From the NCBI GenBank assembly GCA_027257055.1, contig JAPVLO010000056.1, positions 2,108,001-2,172,000 on the forward strand: a stretch of 64,000 bases of DNA. The letters run 5' to 3'. The translations under genes were made by a program, and so were the position numbers. Below the pieces are notes generated by a model. It was not told the DNA's origin, did not search any database, and saw only the letters and a program-made list of their open reading frames with translations. Origin of the DNA: Cephalopachus bancanus (lineage: Eukaryota > Chordata > Mammalia > Primates > Tarsiidae). The stretch's first letter is position 1, and every line of letters begins with the position of its first letter. This document shows positions 1-15,931 of the stretch, in pieces.

Positions 1-33
1 AAGCAGTATATATCTATATTTGTATGTACATGA

Positions 34-309
<276 letters not shown>

Positions 310-2192
310 TGATTATTCTTTTTGTTCCTGTTACACATATTTTCTCATAGCAATAGTCATAATGTTAACTGAATGCTTTTCCTGAAGTTTTGTTTCCTGC
401 CCTCACCGCCTCACCCTTCTACCAGTGCTTCAGCCACATTGAACTTGTTCTTGTTCCTCAGACGTAGATTTTATGCCTTCATGTCTGTTTATATTTTTAT
501 CTTCTTTTCTTTGCTTGATACATTTTCTGATTCTTTGACCTGACAGACTTCCATTCATCCTTTAAAGTTCTGCTCTCATGCCACCTCCCTTGTGAAATCT
601 TTTCTGATTTCCCCAGGCAATGTTGAGTCTTTCCACTTCTGTTGTGTCAACATTTTGTTCATGCTCTTATTATTCCATTTTCATCCTGTATCCGGTTATT
701 TCTTGGTGTAACTTTTCTCTCCCTTTAATTATGACTATGTCAAAGTAGAGAGTGTGTCTTACTCATCTTTGTACATACAAAGGCCTGGGAATATAGTATA
801 TGTCCAGAAAATATCTGAGGAAAATAGGGTAAGATTTATCTATTTTATATATGTTTGATGACAGGCAGCATAAAAAGTTAAGCTAAATTTTTTAATTCAA
901 TAGCTGTGAGTGGTTTACTGTGAAGGATCACTTGTCATGTTAGAAACTTGGGAAAGTGCCCTTGCTGATGCTTCCGTGAGTATGAACTTTATATAGCACA
1001 CACGAAGCAAGATGAGTCATTGCCTTCTACTTATTACCTATCGAGTCATGTTTCTGAAAGGTTTTTTTGTTCCTACTCAAGATTTCATCTGTGTTTGTTT
1101 ACAAACTCATTCTTTTGACATCTTCCCAGAGTCCTCTTTCTTTTTATAAGCTAGGATGACTATTTTGAGACCCCGACCCTTGGACTATTCAAAATGGTGG
1201 CTAAGTTGGCTATTTTGGTGACTGCTGCTGGTCTCTTGGAAGCAAGAATGATGATTGCTTTTGGATTTATGTATCCCTTTCTTTCCCCAGTCATTCTTTG
1301 GTGTTCCAGGCCTCGTGCATAAAAATGGAAAAATGTAAATCAGCCACCAGATTTAATTATAGAAATGAACTTAGCAGGGGGAAAAAAAACCTCCTTTTTT
1401 CTTCATAGTTCTTTAGCATAAATAGTTCTCTTAATTGGCTTTTCCTTGGAAAGAAAATTAGACAAGCTGATATACTTGCATTTACTTGTATCAGCATATA
1501 AATTTAAAATGTAACAGCATTGATGTTATTTTAAAACAGATGTTTGTATATTTACAGGCTTTAGAAGAAAACTGTAAATAAGTCTACTAGGAAGAGTTTA
1601 ATTTGCACATAGGTAGATAGTATAAAAGAGTATCATTGTCTCTGTAAATAATGTAATAGCTTGAATCTGTATATTCAGTTTTTAATGTTTGAGAATTACT
1701 GACTTGGTGAAATATGGTTCAACAGGGAAAAGAATTATTTCTTATTGAAAAATTACTGTATACAAAGCATTTTGCTATAGGCTTGACCTATTTTATTGCA
1801 TTTATTTCTAATAGGTAGCTATTATTCTCATTTTACAAGCCATGAAATTGAAGCTTAGAAAGGTTATGTCATGATTTGTTTATATATCTGTTTGTCCTTT
1901 TAAATGATAAGGTCATTTAAATTAGGGTCTAAGTATTTAGCAAAATCACAAGGGTAGCACATAGTAAATGTTGAGTAAATCCGTTTTCCCTGAAAATTAT
2001 ATAACTAAAAGAGACAGAACAGGGGCTTAACTAAGAGCTTGCCTGAATTCAAAACTGAGGCTATTTCTACTCTTCCAAATTGTTGTGTCAATTCCATGTC
2101 CTTCCTCCAATCTATCATAGTATTTTATTTATGCTACTGCATACTGTCCTAATATTATTTTTATACACATTCTTCTCTATTTTTTTTTTATT

Positions 2193-2356
2193 CTTTTTTT
2201 TTTTTTTTTGAGTTGGAGTCTCACTGTGTCGCCCAGGCTGGAGTTCAGTGGCATGCTCACAGCCACCTCAGCCTCTACTTGCTGGGCTCAGACGATCCTT
2301 CTGCCTCAACCTTCCAAGCAGCTGGAACTACAGGCGCATGCTACCATGCCCAGCTA
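2193..2356 (-). mobile_element. Alu, partial (about 160 bp)
   Basis: It starts with a poly(T) run followed by GAGTTGGAGTCTCACTGTG, the antisense Alu 3' end, and continues through CCCAGGCTGGAG and CAAGCAGCTGGAACTACAGG to about the monomer junction. The left monomer is missing, so it is 5'-truncated. Confidence 0.9.
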
Positions 2357-2865
2357 CATGTTATTTTTTATAAGTTAGGAAGCCATTGGAGGTTAGAAAA
2401 TCTGTCTTCATGTTTGAATATTTAATAATTTTTGCTTTATTCATTCAGCAAACATTTATGCAGCCTCTGCTCTCTGCAGGGTCCTATGCGCGGTGCTGGG
2501 AATATAGTGGTAAAGAAGACAGACATTGTCTTTATGGAAAGCACATCTTTGTGTTCCCCCAGGTGTTTTAAGATTAGTTATACTATTAATATTGTGGCTA
2601 AAAGGGAGCGGTCTGAAGTTCAAGTGAGTACGAATCCCAGCTCACCTCCTGCTATGTGACTTGATTGGGTCCCTGGCCTGAGGGATGGGGACCCCTGATT
2701 TACTAGACATTTGAGTTGTTTCCACTTTTTGGCTCTTATGAATAATGGTGCTATGAATATTCACATACATAATTTGTATGTTTGTATGTTTTCATTTCTC
2801 TGAGAGTTTATAATTGTATGTTGTTGTTGCTATTCCTGTTTGTTTAGTGATTCTTTTTAGTGATT

Positions 2866-3158
2866 TTTATTTTTTTGAGTTGGAGTCTCATTCTGTCGCC
2901 CAGACTGGAGCGCAGTGGCACTCTCACAGCCACTGCAGCCTCGACCTGGTGGGCTCAGGTGATCCTTCCACCTCAGCCTGCCAAGTAGCTGAAACTACAG
3001 GTGTGCGCCATCACACCTGGCTAATACTTTGATTTATTGTAGAGACAAGGTCTTGCCAAATTGCCCAGGTCGGTCCGCGAACACCTGGGCTCAGGCAATC
3101 CTCTCGCTTCCGTCTCCCAAAGTGCTGGGATTGAAGGCGTGAGCCAGTGCATCCAGCT
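2866..3158 (-). mobile_element. Alu, full dimer
   Basis: GAGTTGGAGTCTCATTCTG follows poly(T). Both monomers are present, separated by the T-rich middle linker (TTGATTTATTGTAGAGACAAG), and it ends at GTGAGCCAGTGCATCCAGC. Confidence 0.93.
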
Positions 3159-4162
3159 ATGTTTGGTGATTTTGCTGGACTAATTAAATCAAGTCTGTAT
3201 TCTTTGTTACAGCCTACTGAAATCTCTCATTGGTTAGTTTAATGGTCAGCTAATGATTAGACAGAGATTTCCTTAGATACCTTGATCTAATAAGTCTCTC
3301 ATCCTTTGTTGATGGGTTCTGTGTGCTTGTTGAGGTACAGCTTCAGTGTTCCTACAGGCAGTTTATAATTTTGCCTTAGCCTTTGCTTCTTGCTTGTGCA
3401 GAGCCTCAAACTCTCTGCCAGTGATGAGAAATTTGGGTCTTTTCAGTTGTTTCTTGGGGTATACACGCAGGCCTGCATATGTTCCTGGCCCAGAAATGTA
3501 TATTAGAGCTTTTTAAAGACCCCTTTGAAAATCTTATTTCCTGATTTTTCCTTTTAAGTTTTTGGTCAGCTTCTTGTTTACCCACCTCTTATTGCCACTT
3601 CAGACAGCTGGGATGTTAGACAGTTGCCGTTTTTTTTTTTTTTTTTTTAAACAAATGCCCTGGGGAAAGGCTGTTTGTAGTGAGTAAGCACTGACTGAGT
3701 CAGGTCAAATAAAAGCAAGACATGTGAGTGAAGTTTTCCATGCTAAACATGTCAAATAATGACAGTTATTTTGGGATAGGACTTTTGGGTGCTCCAAACC
3801 TATTTTGCTCCTCTCTTCCTGCCACCCCCACACCTCAGTGGTTGTTATGCTGTTGGTCTTCTCAGCTCTATGATTATGAGACTGTTGGTCTTCAAGTCTA
3901 CCATGGAGCTGGAGAAAGGAAGATGGGTATAGGGCAATTTAGAAAGCTACAAATCTTGCTTTTCTAGCTGAGATTCAGCCATTTTTCTTGAATGAACACT
4001 TCTCAGATTATTGCAATCCTTTGGTTAATTTCCAGAGTTCTGAAGAAGTTGGTTTTGATAATTTTTGTTAGTCTTTTATTGTTTTATGGGAGAGTAGATT
4101 TTTGAGTTGTTTAGAAAGTGCTTAACTTCACTGTTTGACTTCCTCCCTCCCTTCCTCCCTTT

Positions 4163-4448
4163 CTTTTTCAAGTTGGAGTCTCACTCTGTCACCCAGGCTG
4201 GAGTACAGTGGCATACTCACTCATGGCCACCGTAACCTTGACCTGCTGGGCTCAGGCAATCCTTCCACCTCAGCCTTCCAAGCAGTTGGAACCACAGGCG
4301 TGTGCCACCATACCCAGCTAATTTCTTGATTTACTGTAGAGGTGAACTCTCACCAAGTTGTCCAGGCTAGTCTTAAATCCCTGGGCTCAGGAAATCCTCT
4401 CCCTTTGGCCTCCCTTTGGCTTACAGGCGTGAGCCACCGCACCTGGCT
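4163..4448 (-). mobile_element. Alu, full dimer
   Basis: It reads AGTTGGAGTCTCACTCTG through GCGTGAGCCACCGCACCTGG. It is preceded by a (CCTCCCTT) pyrimidine-rich stretch and lies within PRKAA2 intron sequence. Confidence 0.92.
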
Positions 4449-5462
4449 GTTATTGATGTTTTTAAAAGGTTAGACATGTAGCATAATTTTTTTGTCTTCT
4501 GTTACTTCTTTTTATTTAAAAAGAAAAAAAACATTATCAATTATTTTTATTTCTAAACATTAATAGATACTTAACATTATGATATAGCAAATACATATAT
4601 TAAGGGATTTATTTTTGTCTTTACATTCATATGTCTATTCATCATGTATTTATTCAACATTTATTGGGCATTTACTCTGTATTGGGTAGTAGGATAGGGC
4701 TAAATAAAGTATGGTCCCTGTTTCACAAAGCTCCCAATTTAGTGAACAAGCGTAAGAAATAAAATCAACAACTATAAGAATGTGTTATGACAGAAAGACC
4801 TACCAGCAGGCCTGGAAGTTTTATCTTTGCATATATATCCTCAGGTCCGGGCACACCATCATTTCTCTCTTGGACTATTGCAAGTAGCATCATCGTCATC
4901 CTTTTTATCTTTTCAATTTCTATACCATAAGCAAAATGATCTTTACAGAATGTAAATTTGATTATGTTACCCTGTCTCTTTAAAATTCTTCAATAATTTT
5001 CATCAAGAATTTGTATAGTCTACAGTTCTCAGAAACATCTGCTTTCATTTGCCACGCCATCTCATAACTCATTATGCTTTCATGATATTGGGTCACTTCT
5101 GTTCCTAGAGTATGGCAAAACTTTCTTGTCTCAGGGTCTTTGCACATATTGTTTCTTTACTGGGAATACCTGTTCCTCAACTCTGCTTAGCTGACTTCTG
5201 ATCCTTCTGGTATTTGTGTAAATATTACTCAGTGGCTTCCCTAATCACCTGCCTCTCATTTTAAATTATATACTCTCATTTTACTCTGTGCTTTTCCATT
5301 CACAATCTTTATCATTGGATTTGCATATTTGTAGTTATATTTATTTTTATGTCATTGTTTAATCTATATTCAGCTAGAATATAACCTCTGTGAATATAAC
5401 CTCTGTGAATACAGACTTTATTTAATTAGTTATTTAATTAGTTCTGCAAAATCACCAAACAT

Positions 5463-5600
5463 AGCCGGATGCAGTGGCTCACGCCTGCAATCCCAGCACT
5501 TTGGGAGGCGGAAGCGAGAGGATTGCCTGAGCCCAGGTGTTTGTGACCGGCCCGGGCAACTTGGCAAGACCTTGTCTTTACAATAAATAAAAGCATTAGC
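5463..5600 (+). mobile_element. Free left Alu monomer (FLAM-like)
   Basis: It runs from GCCGGATGCAGTGGCTCACG to CTTTACAATAAATAAAAGC. Only a left-monomer equivalent of about 135 bp is present, with an A-rich end. Confidence 0.85.
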
Positions 5601-5869
5601 CACCCCATTAGACAGTCTGTGTTTTTTTGCCCAGAGTATGTCCTCAGTAAATATTTATACACAGAATTAATCAGCAAATAAAAGACATTCAGTCAAAATA
5701 TATCTCAATCAGAATTTGGCTTAAGGGGTGCCCAGTTCTACCAGATAGTGATGCTTAAACAATTTTGAAGGAGTAGTTTGTGTTAGATGAAAAGGGATGT
5801 GATATTCTAGGGTAGCAATAGCAACATCAGGTGCAAAGGCCCAGAAGTGAGAAAATAAGATTTAGGAGA

Positions 5870-6740
5870 GCAATTCTCAAACTTTGGTTTTGGTATTTTG
5901 TAACTCTTAAAAAACTACTAAGGACCTTAAAGGTTATTTTTAAAATGTAGATTTTTACCTACCAATATATATCATATTAGAATTAAAACTGAGAAAAAAA
6001 TATTTAATTCACTTAAAATAGTCATAAATCCATTACATGTTCATTTAAATAATACACTTTTTCATGAAAAATAACCATATTTTTCAAAACAAAAAAACTG
6101 TGAGAAGAGTAGCATTATTTTACATTTTTACAAATTTCCTTAATGTTTGGCTTAATCAGAAACAGCCAAGTGCTCACTACTTTCAATCTGTTGCAATATT
6201 TTGTATTAGTTGAAGTATATGAAAAAAATTTGACCTCGCTCAGGTAAGTGATTGGAAAAGAAAGGAGTATTTTAATAGCCTTTCAGATAATTGTGATATT
6301 TTTCTTTGATATTAAGCCAAAGCATAACATGTTAGTTGTAATATCAAATCAGAAAACATATCAATGATTAGTTTTTAGTTTATTATAAGAAGATAGCCTA
6401 TCTTGCATTTTGAGTGAGTGTTTTATGCATGCATGTTTCTCTAACACCATGTACTGGTCATTTAGAAAATGCTGGGTTATTAGACTTTGCAGATTTTCCA
6501 AACAGCGACATATTTACTATATCCTATCAAAAATTATGCTTATTATTTTCAACACTACATCAGAAAGTCTAAGTATTTGGAAGCTGTCAAACCCATGGAG
6601 GTAGATACAAATTATACAGAATTTTGAATTTTTGCTTAAAAGCTGGAATTCTATCATTAGCAACAAATATTGCTAGTTGTTTTCTTTGAAGCAGTGGGCT
6701 CACTGTGTTCATTTTTGAGAAAATGTCAGCCAAATACACA
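5870..6740. repeat. Old interspersed repeat, probably DNA-transposon derived; family not assigned
   Basis: The opening, AGCAATTCTCAAACTTTGG, resembles the ends of hAT-type fossils. The following text (CTCTTAAAAAACTACTAAGGACC, GAGAAGAGTAGCATTATTTTACA, AATCTGTTGCAATATTTTG) is a sequence I recognise as dispersed in mammalian genomes but cannot name securely. A 64-codon ORF inside it has no recognisable domain. Confidence 0.4.
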
Positions 6741-6782
6741 AGTCTTAATAACCATCATTATTCAAGGGTAGGGGTTTATTAA

Positions 6783-9271
<2,489 letters not shown>

Positions 9272-9884
9272 TAAGTGATGCAGGTGTGAACTCTGATAAG
9301 ATAAAAGTTGGCACTAGTTGACCATATGTTAAAATCATCTCAAAGACATGGTGAGTAGGTCCTACATTCATTTTTTAAGTAATGTAAACTTAACCAAAAG
9401 GTGAGTGAAGTGAACAGGATGAGAGACACGTGGTATACCTCTTCTTCAGCACCTTTCCAAAAGAAGTGCTTTCTTGGCTTAATAGTCATTTGAAGTGTTG
9501 ACTGTGAAGCAAAGTAAGGAACAATAGGGAAACCCATTTATCAGGTTCTTTATTTCATTTCTCTGTTCATATCTTATTAGTTAGAATTATAATGTCTAAA
9601 CTTTCCCCGTCATCGGTTTTCCTTATCCTGGGTGGCCAAGGTGACCAAATAGGCCTCTACTGAGATTTAGGTACCATGGCAGTCTAGGAGCCAAAAGAGT
9701 CAGGGAAAATGGTCATGTCCTGGTACTTGGGGTGTGCCAAGAGTTAAACTTGAATAAACCCAATATGATTATTCAGTTCAGAAGCCCAATAAAAACAGAA
9801 TAAACCAAGGGTCAGGTGCTGGATGAAACAAGAGTAGAACTGAGTTTAGAGTTAGGGAAATTGTTTTTAAAAAATTATTTAAAC

Positions 9885-10140
9885 TTTATTCTTGAACTAC
9901 CATCAATTACAGCAGTGTTTATATGGATCCCAGACCACCTTCATCAAAATTACATATTGTTGTTATTAAAAGATGTAGATTCTTGGAGAACCACTACAGA
10001 CCTACCAAATCATAATTTCTGAAGACTGGTCCTGGGAAACTGGAATCTGCATTTAAAAAGAAAGAATGAAAGGAATTTTCCTTACATCATCCCCTACCCC
10101 AAGATAATTCCAATGTGTACCAAAGATTTAGAACCATTGT
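9885..10140. mobile_element. MER5A-like hAT-Charlie fossil
   Basis: The stretch includes AGATGTAGATTCTTGGAGAA, ACAGACCTACCAAATCATAA and AAAGATTTAGAACCATTG. This follows the MER5 plan as I remember it: a GATTCTnnGG core, CAGACCTACTGAATCA, and a terminal GAACCACTG. It is diverged. Confidence 0.6.
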
Positions 10141-10185
10141 TATGATGGTAACTTTTGTTTTTAACTTAATGATTTTTTTTTTTTT

Positions 10186-10484
10186 GCTGATATGCTAGAA
10201 GAAAATGAGTTGCCAAGAATGTGCTTTCTCCACATGCAGGGCTATCAGTTTGCTTTCAATACCAATGCCCAATACTCTGTTGAGAAGAATTCAGGGCCAC
10301 AAGTTTTGACTGTATGGAAGTGTTGTGATCAATAGTGATGTTTATAATTGTGGGAGGGAAGGGCTGCTGCTACCTCTGCTTCTTAAACACTGAAACATGA
10401 CATTCATTATTAAATTGGCCTTGCTCAGAATTTTACTTATTATTTTGATATCGTAAATTCTCAGGAATGGTTTGGGTAAATAAA
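10186..10484 (+). other. Candidate alternative last exon or retrocopy fragment in the last PRKAA2 intron
   Basis: A run of about 14 T is followed by GCTGATATGCTAG, a good acceptor. From 10199 the frame set by the upstream PRKAA2 exon (one G left over) is open for 45 codons, beginning EENELPRMCFLHMQGYQFAF, to TAG at 10333. An AATAAA stands at 10479. The composition looks protein-like, not like random AT-rich intron. I do not recognise the peptide. It could be an alternative terminal exon that replaces the ST loop and last helix, or a fragment of a processed pseudogene of an unknown gene. Confidence 0.35.
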
Positions 10485-10524
10485 TATACTTTCATATGAA
10501 TTGCTCTTCTTTGGTCCATTTCAG

Positions 10525-10763
10525 ATGAGGTAGTGGAGCAGAGGTCTGGTTCCTCAACACCTCAGCGTTCCTGTTCTGCTGCTGGCTTACACAGACCAAG
10601 ATCGAGTTTTGATTCTGCAACTGCAGAAAGCCATTCACTTTCTGGCTCTCTCACTGGCTCTTTGACCGGAAGCACATTGTCTTCAGTTTCACCTCGTTTG
10701 GGCAGTCACACCATGGATTTTTTTGAAATGTGTGCCAGTCTGATCACTACTTTAGCCCGTTGA
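10525..10763 (+). CDS. PRKAA2: PRKAA2 last coding exon: ST loop and C-terminus
   Basis: The acceptor GGTCCATTTCAG ends at 10524. Two bases complete an Asp codon, then EVVEQRSGSSTPQRSCS is read, ending in FFEMCASLITTLAR and TGA at 10761. This exon carries the Ser/Thr-rich ST loop; by residue count the Ser after RSC is Ser491, the known inhibitory phosphosite of alpha-2. It also carries the last helix, which contacts the beta subunit and has been described as a nuclear export signal. A GSLTGSLTGS repeat is visible. One change from remembered human is Thr to Ala in FDSATAES. The ATG at 10525 is internal, not a start. Confidence 0.97.
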
Positions 10764-11985
10764 TAATCTGTCTCTCATTTCCATCTTTCTGTTATTGCAC
10801 TGTGAAGAATTAGCTATGTTCTTTAAATTGTAATCTTTCTTTTGGGTAACACACTCTGCAATACTCACTGAAGTTCAGGAATATTTCCAGGAGACACACG
10901 ATGCTATTGAAATCACTGAAAAAAACAAAAACTTGACATCCTATTTACTTGTAGAAATCTGTAATTATACTGTGCCTGTGATAAATTTCACATGTGCAGT
11001 GTCTCTTAACAGGTGAACATCGATGAGGATTGCTAATTTCCAGTTGTGCATTCACTACAGACAATTAACACACCTCACTGATGAATCATCTTGGTGTAAG
11101 GGTGATTTGGCAATACCTCCTTCATTATTGTCTAGTGTAGTTAAATCCAGTTTACTTCCTAAATTTCAGTAGGTGTTAAGCTGTGGTTATGCCCCCAATT
11201 ACTTTTCATAAGAAGATTAAAAAGTAAAAGAACCATGGGTAAGATATTATTTAAATGTTTAAGTCTTAAAAACCTGCCCCCAAAATTTTAGAAACCAGGT
11301 TCTTCTCCCTGTATTTTTGCAAATATTGCCTAGTGTTCAACAGAAGGGCTGTGGTCTTGTAACAGGTAACCACAACTTTCAGTTTCCTTAAAAACAGCTG
11401 TAACTAACTCAGGATTTTACCTTGAGATTTCCGTGAATAATATATTGATCTTAAGAGCCTCTAAGGTTCAACTTAAAATTGGAACATCTGGAATTGCAAG
11501 TTTTCATCTTTTACCTAAATTTATGTCATTTAAAAATATACTTTCAAAACTTACCTTCCTCAGATTCCTTTTGACTCTATTTATTTTTGCACTTCACCAA
11601 GAATGATAAAAGAATTAAATGAAACAAAGCAAAATGCCAACAATCCCTTCAAATGAGAACTCTATCTTTGATCTTTTATTTTGTGTGTTAGGAGGTTGGG
11701 GTTCTGTTGCATCTCACAATGCTAGTCCTTCATTTGAGGCCACTCCCTTCCCCCCGCCTTTTCTCATCACTGTTGTCTTTGTTCGTTGTTTGATCTTCAT
11801 TGGCTCATGGAGTTAGTTTTTGAATATTTTCTAGTTCCCTTTCTTGGTTACTAGCTTTTAGGTTTGAAAATACTGTTCTGGCCCTAGGGGCTTTTGTACA
11901 CTTCCAAAGCTTGATAGGCTATGACCTTCACTGTTGAACCTGAAGAGGCTAGGAAGCCTTAAACATTTTAAAAAATTATTTCTTG

Positions 11986-12101
11986 AATAAATATATGTGT
12001 TGTTTACATATACATATGTATTCACACATCAGTGCTTTTAAGCGAAAACCAAACCATTTTTAGTTTGTGTTGTGCAGATTTTTTTCTTAAGATTAAATAA
12101 A
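11986..12101 (+). promoter_or_regulatory. PRKAA2: Two proximal AATAAA hexamers in the PRKAA2 3' UTR
   Basis: AATAAA occurs at 11986-11991 and at 12096-12101, about 1.2-1.3 kb after the stop codon, in AT-rich sequence. They could support a short 3' UTR isoform that leaves out both UTR Alus. This is motif evidence only. Confidence 0.35.
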
Positions 12102-13311
12102 CTATATATAGCAGGGTAGATAATAGTCCATTGATTATATTTTGTTGTAGTAAAAGTATTTAATTTTTAAATTATGTGTAATTTATGTAATTGTATTTAT
12201 TCATTTGTTATGTTTATGTTGTAATTAACAATTTCATTCACCTGGCTTGCCCTAGAAAATATTAAGCTCTTGAAAAAAAATGACATTACCTTGACAGGTT
12301 TCTCTTTGCCAAAAATAACGTATTTTCTACCAAGAAGCAAATAAGGATGTTAGACCAAGTTGCTCCTGTGTTTGTGAAAGACAAGCATGTTTATCTTTAA
12401 ACAGTTTTTGAGTCAGGAGTTTGCATTATGTCACATCATATTGTTTTGTAGATCTTTTAAAGATAGTATTAAATAACTTATAAGTTCAACTTCTTAATAT
12501 CAAAATAAAAGGAATCTGTTCACTAATTTGGGAGAGGGTAGGATTGCCTTTTGAGATCGTTTAAGGTTTAATCTTTGAAAGATTGCCATCTTGTGGCACT
12601 AATAGGTAATTTTAAGTGGTATATATTATAGATATATATTTTTTAAACAGGGATAGCGGTCCTGCTATGTGTCTCATATGCATTATAAATATGGCATAGT
12701 TTGGCTTTTCCAAATTTGAACATACTTCTTTTGGGAAATACAGGGCCACCTCATAATATTCTCCTGATTATGAGTGGAATGATCTTAGAAATACAGAACT
12801 AATCAGATTCCTTATCCCCAATGACAAATCCAAAACAATTTGAAGGCAGAGAAACAGTGGTAAGGAATCCAATGATACTTTAGCCTTGTTCATCTAACAA
12901 ATCAGATATTAGAGATTTGTTCATATTGGAATTACCTCATATGGATGATTATCATTTTTTTGAGAGTAAATTTATTTACAGTTTTCTTATTCTTGCCAGT
13001 ATTTATGAACATCCACAGTTTGATAATTACCTGTTGAATTTTAGGAGAACCAACAGTTATAGTTTTGGTTCTTTTATGCATAAGTTTTTATAACAGCTAT
13101 TCCATGAATTTAGATGTTCTGATAAACTGGTTTGCAGTGAGAAGACTTCAAGATATTAGGTCCAGCATAGTAGGACTAGAACATTGCCATGGCAGACTTT
13201 TTGTTGCTCAAGGGCACAGAGAGGGAAAGAACAAATTGCTGATCCAAAATTCCCACATTTTAATCTTGTAAAATCTGGATTGGTGGGTAGGTATGGGCTA
13301 AGAACAATTTC

Positions 13312-13597
13312 CTAAGCCGGGCTCGGTGGCTCAGCCTGTAATCCCGCACCTTTGGGAGGCTGAGGTGAGTGGATTGCCTGAGCCCGCGGGTTTGAGACCC
13401 GCCTGGGCAGCGAGACCTCATCTCTACAATAAATCAAAAAATCAGCCGGGCTTGGTAGCGCATGCCTGTAATTCCAGCTACCTGGAAGGCTGAGGTGGAA
13501 GGATCGCCGGAGCCCAGCAGGTTGAGGCTGTGGTGGCCGGAAGCGGCCACTGCACTCCAGTCTGGGCGACAGAGTGAGACTCCAACTCAAAAAAAAA
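13312..13597 (+). mobile_element. Young Alu in the PRKAA2 3' UTR
   Basis: This is a full dimer from GCCGGGCTCGGTGGCTCAGC to CTCCAACTC plus poly(A). It is flanked by a 12-bp target-site duplication, AAGAACAATTTC, at about 13300-13311 and 13598-13609. It carries the lineage markers GGCTCAGCCTGTAATCCCGC, CCCGCGGGTTTGAGACCCGC and GGCCGGAAGCGGCCACTG, shared with the copies at 36689, 47819 and 49187. Confidence 0.95.
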
Positions 13598-15898
13598 AAG
13601 AACAATTTCTTCTCGTTAAGATTCTGGAGAAGAGCATCTCTAGATAAGGCCTTAGTTATATCATGGAATTGGACCGCATATGGTTCTAAAATAGCATTTC
13701 CCAAAGTGTATTATGTGAAAAAAGATTCCATGGAGTAAGTGTGAAAAATGTAACCTACTACTCTCCCCTTTAAGGATGATGATGGATAAGGGCATTAAAA
13801 ACGTTGATAGGACCTTCCATGAGAAAAAGAAAGAAAACCTAACTTTGTTGCGTTCTGCTTTGCACAAATTAATTTACCATTAAAAAATTAACACCCCATG
13901 GGGAAAAAACAATTTGGAAAGTACATGTTTAGGAAAATTATTATCCCAGCTTGCCATAATTAGGGTAAAGAATGAAATTAAGATCATACTTCCTTTTCCC
14001 TTATCAGTTATTGGCCAGAATCTGGTTCAAAATCAGAATCATTTCATTATAACTTGCTGATATGTTCATCTTGAGTGAATGCTGGGTTAAATAGAATTTT
14101 TAATGCCAGCAACATGTTTCATAGCACCTTGGTTTTAATAATCAGGTGGTGGTATTGTTTGGATGCAGCACTTATTCTTTCGTATTGTTGAGTCATTGAA
14201 AAACTTCAATAAGATTACTTGTAAAAAAGAAGACTAGTGGCTCATGCTTATGACTCTCTGGGTAATGAGTCAGTGTCACTGATTCTTACTTTCAAAATGT
14301 GTATTTGGTGAACATTTTCTAAATACTTTTGTGTAGGGTACCATATTTAAATCTAATTCCTGTTATCTTTCAATGTAGGAACAGACACCTCCTCAAATTG
14401 AATATGTAGGGAGAGAAGAAGGCATACCACTTACAAGCTGAGTTTTTTTTGTTTTGTTCAACAAACCTTTTAAGAAACACTTGTGTAATCTCTAGTGTTT
14501 ACATTCCTTGATACTAGCTATCTATAAAGAGAATACAGAGATACAAATTAATCACAAATAATGGTATTTCTGTGTCAGGGAATTGGCTACATGTAGCACA
14601 AATAATTCTCCATTTTCTGCAAATAGGTTTTTCAGGACAGTTATGTAATTTGGGGCTTGCTTTCTCTTATTCCCTGGCCAGTTTGTCTCAAGGAATGCAA
14701 ATTGATTTTTAATATTAAATGAGACATAATTTAGAAAATAATCATAAGCAATGATTACAGATTTTTGGGCTATTTGAGTTTGTCTGTAACATCTATTAAT
14801 GGGCAGTATACTGAGTTAATGTAGGCACCTAAAAGCCTGAAACGTGCCTACCAGACACAGCGTTTTTGTCTATTTACTGGTTAATAATTTATATCCTAAT
14901 GGTTATAAAATTTCAATACCTAAATGCTAGACCTGTTCACAATTTTGTCTGGTTTTGTTTGTTTTTAAAGACCCAAACCTTTTCAGTCTGGCATTTTTTC
15001 ACTTAGTGCTCTTGTGTCACCCTCTGGCTTTTATAGGGAATATAATTTATTTTAATAGTAGTTCTCAGAGATGCTACTACAAACTCTGGTTGAGGGATAT
15101 GTGCAATCTGTTGGTCACATCCTATGTTGGGTCTCATTTTTGTAACCCCCCAAATGGGAGGGATAAATTAAAAGACCTCTAATGTACCTTTGAGCTTTAA
15201 AGTTCTGTTTTTCCTGCCTTTTCATTTGTGTTAGTGTTCACTTTGTATATATTTAGAGTTTTTATACTAGTGTGAATATTCTATTTTGGTTTAGTGAGGC
15301 ATTTCAAAGGTGTATACTTGAATATTTTTCTAAATACAGCTGCCAGAGAAATGCAGATGGTAAAAATAATCCAGAAAACCAAACATTAAAACATCATCTC
15401 CATTTGGCATAAAGCAAAATGTTCCACACATTTTAGAGTGATTTTTATATCCAGAGACCCTCCATATTTGTTAGCTTACAATTACAATAGCTTTGTGAGG
15501 TAATCAGGAAAAGTATTTTTGCCATTTTCCAGATGAGAAAGGAGGACCAGAAATCTCTTTGTAAAGCTTTAATGCCATACAAGCAGGCAGTGGTAATTTA
15601 TTGCTCTTTAGAGCACCTTTTCTCTGGGAAGAACAGTCTGAATTAATAAAGCATCTGAGTGGTTGAACACAGATGTATAGCTTTCAAGTCTTAGAGTGAC
15701 ATAGTCTTAACTAAACATTTCTTAGTTTATTTGAACCAGTTCATTGTGCTAACTAGATGGATTCATCTGAAGTATTTATACTTAGGATATTGGTTTTTAT
15801 AAGTACTTCTAAGTTATTGAGGGTGCTTAAAAATGTTGAAGAAACTTCAGGACATGATCCTTCCTGTAATTTTATTTATGTGACTCTTACAGCACAAT

Positions 15899-15931
15899 TC
15901 CTTTCTTTTTCTTTTTCTTTTTCTTTTTCAA
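15899..15931 (+). repeat. (TTTTTC)n pyrimidine tract
   Basis: About five tandem CTTTTT units lie on the coding strand of the PRKAA2 3' UTR, forming a short polypyrimidine microsatellite. Confidence 0.85.
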
